DNA of 24,008 nt from Cruorifilaria tuberocauda (taxonomy: Eukaryota; Nematoda; Chromadorea; Rhabditida; Onchocercidae), in contig JABVXU010000719.1 in the NCBI GenBank assembly GCA_013365365.1, positions 1 through 24,008 of the forward strand. The letters run 5' to 3'. Positions 17,680 to 24,008 of the stretch are shown in pieces. The translations under genes were made by a program, and so were the position numbers. Within the stretch, counting starts at the first letter, position 1. The number at the start of each line of letters is the position of its first letter. The notes under the pieces were generated by a model. It saw only the letters and a list, made by a program, of their open reading frames with translations. It searched no databases and had not been told where the DNA came from.

Positions 17680-19620
17680 TACAAGAAAAGACAAGGAATC
17701 TTAAATATCAGTTTAATTGTTTCATAACTTTACTAAACTTTCATCTAATACAAAAAGATTGACGTGAAGAACAGTAAGCAACATGAAAACAAAATCAACG
17801 TTGGGGTAGAATTGAATTAGCCAAATCTTCGAGAACAGTTTTATTGAATTACAGTTGAAACTTGGAACTATCACGAAATCTCGGGAAAAAGTATTTACAG
17901 TTTATTGTGGCGGAATGTCGCATCATTTCAACAAATGATAAATGCTTCACAAATAAACTGCGAAAACGTGAAGGCAATCGGAAAAACTAACAAAAACGGA
18001 AACGGAAAACAACGCATGTGCTTTGATTGCACAGATGGAAAGTATAAATACTATACGGAAAATGCTTTCGGCTGTAATTAGCCAGAAATGCTTGCGGTCT
18101 ACCGCAAGCATTGATAATACTTATTATGATAGTGAATTGCTAATCCAATCCATCAGTTTACAAATTAGTACTTTTGCTTTTTGAATTTATCAAATCGATT
18201 TTCTGATAAGAAATTATATCAGCGATGATTAATAAATAAATTGAATATCGCTTTGTCGTTACTTTAGTTTAATCACTCAGTTTTTGTAAGGTCAAAGTAA
18301 AAATGATATTTGTTCGTTTTTTTTTTTGTATTTCCCATTTATGCTTCCTGAAATTTCCGGCAAATCCATGGATACTATTTATCGGTAATTTGTTTGATAC
18401 TCCAAATATTTACCATTCTAACTTTTTAGATTAGTGATAATTCCTGTAGCAACTGAACTATGTGATTATTTATTTGATATGATTACTTGTTGCAAAAGAT
18501 TTCCGGATTTCATCTTTCTCCTGAATCTATAGCCGTTTGCGATAACTTTTATTGACCTGGTTTTTTTATCAGTTTTACTCTAACTGATTATTAAGGCTTA
18601 TCTAAATTATCAGTTTGCTTATCCAAATGTAAAATGCTAATTAATGATACAGTCGCATTTCGAAATATTGCCTTATTACGCCTGAATGAATATCAGCATT
18701 GACAGTGATACACGTTTGTTTGCGATTAAAATCACTTTTACAGGATTGAATTCGTAAATCGGTTACGCGCATGAAAATTTCACTTCCGTTTTCAGTTTTT
18801 AAATAGACCAGTAACTACACAATCAATGCTATCATATCATATCAGATTTCAACGATCTCTTATCTTTAATATCACAGATAAAAAGAACTAAGAATGAGAT
18901 TTCCATGCAAAAGTGAAACTGTCAACTGTCACATGCATCGTTTGCCTATTTTATCAACATATCACACCTTCTTTATCATCTATCAGTGATATCTATCTAT
19001 TTGTGATAATTTTCGCAAACAGATAAATATCTCTGAATAAAATTTACTGCAAAATTTTGAAAAATTCATTTTTTGTTTAACCAAAAATTTCATCGTTGCT
19101 TATTGATATAGCATTGGAATTGTTCTCTTTGTTATTAGTACAATAATAGCTGAGCAATTAATGAACTACTACGATTACTGGTATATTTTCCTAAGTAATA
19201 CTCCGTCCATATTTTATTCGTTTGCTGTCATTCATTTATTTAATTACTTTTTTTCTAATTTTAAATGAAAAAAAAAATTTTTAATTAAAAAAAAATTAAG
19301 AGTTTTCTTGTAGCTGATAACTGTAGCTAATTTTAATTCTAATTAAAGAAGTTAATTCCTGCAATTCATTAACAAATTTATCAGTAATTTATTTCTATTG
19401 ATTTTCCACAGGAACAAAATTTTGATTTTAATTTCTTTATAAATCTATTTAATTTCTCTAAAATTTTACATAAATTAACTTATTCATTTACTTTACTCAT
19501 ATACTTTATATTAAGAGCTAAAGGAAGAATGCTTAAATTACTTTATAATCTTCCATTTTTGTATTTCAGGTAAAGTAATTTTTTGTATTTTAGGTAAAGT
19601 AAAAATCACTGTATTCAAAC
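17680..19620. other. AT-rich spacer with a less AT-rich island near 17.9-18.1 kb
   Basis: No gene was found. Bases 17900-18112 are richer in G+C than their surroundings and end in a perfect hairpin (listed). The rest is ordinary AT-rich sequence with frequent GATAA/TTATC motifs. Confidence 0.4.
18087..18112. other. Perfect 11-base hairpin with TCTA tetraloop
   Basis: AATGCTTGCGG (18087-18097), loop TCTA, then CCGCAAGCATT (18102-18112). It is preceded by AGTATAAATACT and GGCTGTAATTAGCC, both with small dyad symmetry. Confidence 0.85.
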
Positions 19621-19925
19621 GTGATAAACAAAAAACTTCCTTCTTTTATTCTACTATCATTGCTCAAAATTTATCGTGATAATAATTATCAATTTCCCAT
19701 GATAAACAAAACTTCCGTCTTCCATTCTGCTATAATAATAACATTATCCAAAATCTCTACTGATAATAATTATCACTTAATCGATAATAAGTTTAAGCAA
19801 TCCTGTACCCAAAATCTGTACTGATAATAATTATCACTTAATCGATAATAAGTTTAGGCAATCCTGTACCCATAATCTGTACTGATAATAATTATCACTT
19901 AATTGATAATAAGTTTAAGCAATCA
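19621..19925. repeat. 61-base tandem repeat built on TGATAATAATTATCA
   Basis: Units start TACTGATAATAATTATCACT at 19758, 19819 and 19880 (exact 61-base steps), with looser forms from 19621. Each unit holds paired GATAA sites in dyad. Confidence 0.9.
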
Positions 19926-20795
19926 ATATTATTAAGTTATTCGATTTCACACTGTAAACTTTTCATTCTTATTAGCTAGGTTATCTTGATGAAAAAGTAA
20001 CAGTACTATCCATCAGAATTACAGAATTATACTATTAAGTATTCTACCTTGATCTCTACTGCAAACATAAATTTCTCACTTCTTTACGCTAATCTTACGT
20101 ATTTATGCATTTACGTGCAAACGTGTATGCATATGTAAACACAGAGTGCTTATAAATACATAAACACTAAATATACAAGTTTAAAAGTACTACGATAAGA
20201 AAATCATTTAAGCCATAAATTCTGGATAATTTGAATATTTTTCATATATTTGACATATATGTACGTGTATTACTTTTGCATGATCGATCGAATAAACCCG
20301 CACTTTCACAACGATACTCCCCAGATATCCTGCTATATCTCGTAACAATTCATTATTCCTAAAAATGTTTCTATGGACAGCTGTATAAATAGTGATGTGA
20401 TGGAAACAAATTTTGTTTACAAATTTCATTTTCAATAGAAGCTATAACGAAACTATTTATTATTATTGTTAGATTTCACAAACAGAAATTAATTACTGAA
20501 TCATCGAAATTAATTTTTTCATTTAAATTAATTTAATTGCATAAAGAAATAAGACAAAAAAAAATGAAGAAAAAGCACGGAAATGCTTCTGTTTTTTGTT
20601 TTATTAAAGTAAAAAAAAATTTATAAATACTAAATTTAAATTAAAATTAATTAATTAAAATGAAATTTTTATGAACATTTTTTTTCCAAATAGCAAAATA
20701 ACTAGGAGACAAGGAGAATCTTATCATAACTATCATCAGTGCTTTATCATGAATTCATACCAATATCAATCATAAAATTATAACATGTGAATAAA
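19926..20795. other. Spacer with no supported gene
   Basis: AT-rich sequence. The minus-strand open frame 20208-20435 has fairly normal residue composition, but no signal, domain, splice partner or start context that would support a gene. Confidence 0.35.
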
Positions 20796-21175
20796 CTTAT
20801 CGTAATTATCATAATTTATCACAACTATTATCAATGCTTTATCATGATTTGAAATTAAAGATAGCAAATTTTTTTCCATTTAAAATTAAATTATTAAAAT
20901 TAACAAAATTTAGAATAACCTAAGAACAAACTTATCAAAATTGTTATAACTTATCACAACTATTATCAATGCTTTATCACGATGTTATATTAAAGGTAAC
21001 AAATTTTTTTCCATTTAAAATTAAATTATTAAAATTAACAAAATTTAGAATAACCTAAGAACAAACTTATCAAAATTGTTATAACTTATTACAATTATTA
21101 TCAATGCTTTATCACGATGTTATATTAAAGGTAGCAAATTTTTTCAATTTAAAATTAAATTATTAAAATTAATAA
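20796..21175. repeat. 135-base tandem repeat, about three copies
   Basis: TAGAATAACCTAAGAACAAA recurs at 20911 and 21046, and the block CACAACTATTATCAATGCTT (TATTACAATTATTATC in the last copy) recurs in three units, each followed by CATTTAAAATTAAATTATTA or a close variant. Confidence 0.9.
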
Positions 21176-21439
21176 AATCCATTTAAATACAAGCTCATTT
21201 CTAAGCTCATGTTCTACCAAAAAACTTTCCTTCACTTCCTCCGTTTTCCTCTCTCTCTCTCATCTTCTCTCATAATAACTTTCAACTTTCTTATCACTAA
21301 AATAAATAATCCCTTCAAGTTATTTATTCGACTATTTCAACTTTCATCTCTCATTTCACACTTTTTTATTACAATAGGAAACCTTATCATGAATTGATCA
21401 GTTTTTGCAATTCTATACATCTATCAGTGATTATTTTTG

Positions 21440-22185
21440 TATTTACAAACTTGTAAATTAAAAATTTTTTGAATGAATTAAATCTTTTTCAAACATTTCA
21501 ATCAATAATAAAATTGAATTGAAAAAAGTTTAACAAAAAATTAATTAAATTACGTCCAAATAGCACGAAGGAAGGGCAAATTTAGCATTTCATTTCAAAT
21601 TCTTTCTTTAATATTTTTTAATAATTAATTAATTTCAATTAATAATGAAATTATTTTTTTTACTATTTACTTCGTACTATAAATAGTACAAATGTTTTTT
21701 GTTTTTTGTTTTTAATTAAGTAGTGCTTTTTCATAATTTAATTATTTACAATTAATAATTTAAATATTTGTTTACTATAAATAGTACAAATATATTTTTT
21801 TTTGTCCTTAAGAATAATATTTATTGGATAGTACTTTTTTAATAATTAATTATTTTCAATTAATTATTAAAATGCTTGTTTACTATAAATAGTACGAATA
21901 TTTTTTCTTGCACTTAAGAATGATATATATTAAAATTCTGAAAATATCTCAAAATTTTATATATTTTTTGATCAAATTTTCTTTCATTTTCTTTAGTACA
22001 AAAAATAGTAACTACAAGTAATTAAATTATTAAAAAATATTAAAGATAATTTAGATTGATTCATTTTAATTAATTTTTTGTTAAAATTTTTTTTTCAACT
22101 TAATTTTTTTTAGCATTCTATTATTGATTGAAATGTTTGAAAAAGATTTAATTCATTTAAAAAGTTTTAGCTTGCAATTTGCAAC
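21440..22185. mobile_element. Foldback/MITE-like element with long inverted terminal arms
   Basis: The left arm from about 21440 (AATGAATTAAATCTTTTTCA, then AACATTTCAATCAATAATA, further in AACAAAAAATTAATTAAA and CTTTAATATTTTTTAATAAT) matches the reverse complement of about 21995-22185 in the same order. The arms are roughly 150-250 bases with small indels. The core holds three copies of TACTATAAATAGTA (about 21675, 21773 and 21881; period about 108) and no open frame that could be a transposase, so any element would be non-autonomous. Target-site duplications were not identified by eye. Confidence 0.6.
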
Positions 22186-22550
22186 GATTAAACTTCATTT
22201 TAACTGGTAATTTTTAACTGGAAATTTGGAATAGTTCAAATTTTAGAAACTTTTAAAACATGAATTTTTCAAAGTACTTTCAAATTAGAGAACATTGATT
22301 ACATTGATTGAAGTTTAAGTTATAGTTATTATTTTTACTCAATAAATTTCATGATTCAAATTTTATCAAATTAAAAAATAGATGGGCAAATTTCAGGTCA
22401 AAATTAATTTCTTTATGAAATTAATGAATTCAAATAATAATTACAATTGGAAAATTCGTTAAACTATAAATGTTACTTACTGTTTACTAATTGCTATTTC
22501 TTATCAATATCGTACTGTAAGCAGCATGCAATTTATAAACTTTGCAGGAA
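22186..22550. promoter_or_regulatory. Upstream region of the copy 2 cysteine gene
   Basis: AT-rich with no gene. It ends in ACTTTGCAG/GAAATG, placing a good splice acceptor three bases before the start codon at 22551, suitable for spliced-leader addition (inference) or for an upstream 5' exon. Confidence 0.45.
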
Positions 22551-23610
22551 ATGAATATTATATTAGCTGTATTTTGGTTATTATTACCTGTTATAGCTAC
22601 TAGTATACAATGTATGAATGGCGGTGAATGGATTGCGCATGCATGCACGATGGATGCGCAATGTGAACCGTACAGAATGAAGTCAACAGATCGTGTTGCA
22701 TGTCTTAATTCAGAATGTTGCACAATGCCATGCTCAAATAATGGTACTTTTACGGGAAAAACGTGCGGAACGTCATATGATTGCTTACCGTCAACGGAAA
22801 AAGTTGCATGCCTTTCCGGCGTTTGTTGCACTGTAAGAACAAATAAATTTTTGAATGATATAATTTAGTTAATGAATTTTAAAAAAAGATTGCTTTTTTT
22901 CTGATCAATGAGCATAGGATTAAGAATAGGTAAAAAATAGACTGAGAGATATTGATTGATATCGAAATAGAACGAGAGGTATTGATTAATATCGATGAAT
23001 ATACTATGATGAATGAATAAATTTCATAATTCCATTTGATAGAACTAGATATATTGATTGATATTGAAATAGAACGAGGGATATTGATTGATATCGAAAT
23101 AGAACGACGGATATTGATTGATATTGAAATAGAACGAGGGATATTGATTAATATCGATGAATATACTATGATGAATGAATAAATTTTATAATTCCAGTTG
23201 ACAGAACTAGATATATTGATTGATATTGAAATAGAACGAGGGATATTGATTGTTAACGAGGGATATTGATTGATATTGAAATAGAACGACGGATATTGAT
23301 TGTTAACGAGGGATATTGATTGATATTGAAATAGAACGAGCGATATTGATTGTTAACGAGGGATATTGATTGATATCGATATCGATAGGTTATGAAGAAT
23401 GAATAAATTTTACTAATTCATTTGGAACGAGTAATTTTCTTACGTAATTAGTTTTAGGTACCACAAAAATGTCCATATTATGGTGAAGTGATTGGTCTGG
23501 AATGTGACAGTTCAAAATCATGTGAATACCTGGCACCAGGAGTACCGGTATTATGTTTACAACGCATATGTTGTGCATTTCCAACTCCTAATTATCATTA
23601 TAAATTATGA
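22551..23610 (+). CDS. Secreted protein with three six-cysteine CC-ending repeats, copy 2
   Basis: Exon 1 is 22551-22832 (94 codons). The signal peptide is MNIILAVFWLLLPVIATS. Repeat 1 starts at QCMNGGEWIAHAC and repeat 2 at PCSNNGTFTGKTC, ending GVCCT. The donor is GTAAGA. Exon 2 is 23458-23610, after GTTTTAG, in phase 0: VPQKCPYYGEVIGLEC...LQRICCAFPTPNYHYKL. The total is 144 residues with exactly 18 cysteines, all fitting C-X10-C-X5-C-X8-12-C-X4-C-C. The intron sits at the same codon as in the copy at 16836-17578, and exon 2 opens with the same VPQKCP, so the two are paralogues. The intron is swollen by a minisatellite. The long antisense open frame over exon 1 is a shadow. The family is probably a nematode EB/CC-type module; role unknown. 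Confidence 0.86.
22946..23405. repeat. Intronic minisatellite with a 161-base higher-order period
   Basis: Short units (GATATTGATTGATATTGAAA + TAGAACGAGG, and a shorter form GATATTGATTGTTAACGAGG) alternate. A longer marker (ATCGATGAATATACTATGAT...) recurs at 22991 and 23152, giving a 161-base higher-order step. The whole array lies inside the intron 22833-23457. Confidence 0.92.
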
Positions 23611-23615
23611 TTGAT

Positions 23616-23621
23616 AATAAA
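23616..23621 (+). terminator. Candidate poly(A) signal AATAAA
   Basis: AATAAA begins five bases after the stop codon of the copy 2 cysteine gene and is followed by a T run. This implies a very short 3' UTR. Confidence 0.7.
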
Positions 23622-24008
23622 GTTTTTTTTGTGATAGACTCAAATATTCACAGTAAATACTTTGTTTATTTATTTTTAATTAAAGAATTGATGTGAATTT
23701 GGCTGAAATCACTGATACTAATTGACCTGTGAACCTATGAAACTGACCTATGAAAATAAAATATTATCAAAATGTTAGTCGCAACGAGAAATGTTTTCAA
23801 ATACTACTTAAAAACTGCGGAATCAACTTTAAATGAGCAAAGTGATAATTTAGATATGTTTAATAATAAGTTAGAGCAGAACTGATAAAAGAATCGGATC
23901 AGTGAAAGGATATAGATTCAGGAGAAAGATGAAATCCGGAAATCTTTTTCAACAAATAATAATATCAGATAAATAATCATATAGTTCAGTTGCTACAGGA
24001 ATTATCAC
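23622..24008. other. Spacer with no supported gene
   Basis: AT-rich sequence to the window edge. Nothing recognised. Confidence 0.4.

Noticed and set aside
20208..20435. 75-codon minus-strand open frame of fairly normal composition
   Set aside because: No signal peptide, domain, acceptor before the start or neighbouring exon; not enough to call a gene.
21209..21397. 62-codon plus-strand open frame with F/L/S/I-rich sequence
   Set aside because: Pyrimidine-rich low-complexity DNA (TCTCTCTC tract) explains the hydrophobic translation.
22487..22831. 114-codon minus-strand open frame
   Set aside because: Antisense shadow of exon 1 of the cysteine-repeat gene, whose conserved cysteine spacing is clear on the plus strand.
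23390..23584. 64-codon minus-strand open frame
   Set aside because: Antisense shadow of exon 2 of the same gene.
1..24008. tRNA, rRNA, spliced-leader RNA gene, bacterial endosymbiont insert, retrotransposon or transposase genes
   Set aside because: Looked for T-arm motifs, leader sequence, prokaryote-like long open frames and reverse transcriptase or transposase motifs; none recognised by eye.

Overview
The window looks like nuclear DNA of a nematode, most likely a parasitic clade such as the filarial worms (inference). It is strongly AT-rich. Genes are broken into small exons by GT-AG introns of tens to hundreds of bases, 3' splice sites follow the TTTCAG/TTTTAG style, and several start codons lie just downstream of a possible trans-splice acceptor. 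The products include small secreted cysteine-rich proteins typical of nematodes. No bacterial operon, tRNA, rRNA or CRISPR array was seen.

Bases 1-7.5 kb hold a cluster of four related small secreted-protein genes. They are called here the LPWM family; the name is mine and I know of no named family that matches. Three are on the minus strand (1-279 partial, 1983-2401, 4315-4846) and one on the plus strand (6649-7541). Each starts with a short signal-peptide exon (M[G/R/K][N/S]V...), has a phase-0 intron, and continues with an acidic exon. The two best-matching members share a C-terminal block, SSWD-x2-T-x-E ... KLL ... IN-x-S-x-LPWM. The flanks carry old direct and inverted segmental duplications and a decayed fourth-type fragment. 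Minisatellites sit exactly at the 3' ends of two members.

Bases 8.1-8.6 kb carry weakly coding-like sequence that I could not resolve. Bases 9144-10151 (minus) encode a secreted protein with 11 cysteines, resembling Ly6/LU or nematode ET-module proteins. Bases 12111-14040 (minus) encode a complete six-exon pyridoxine-5'-phosphate oxidase, the one gene whose biochemistry is clear: FMN-dependent formation of pyridoxal 5'-phosphate.

Bases 16836-17578 (minus) and 22551-23610 (plus) are paralogous secreted proteins. Each has three six-cysteine repeats of strict spacing C-X10-C-X5-C-X8-12-C-X4-C-C, and an intron at the same point between repeats 2 and 3.

The remaining AT-rich spacers hold tandem repeats (periods of about 31, 35, 61, 75, 100, 108, 135 and 161 bases), perfect hairpins, and a foldback element of roughly 0.75 kb at 21.4-22.2 kb. 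There is no shared pathway across the window. The common theme is small secreted proteins spread by local duplication around one housekeeping enzyme.
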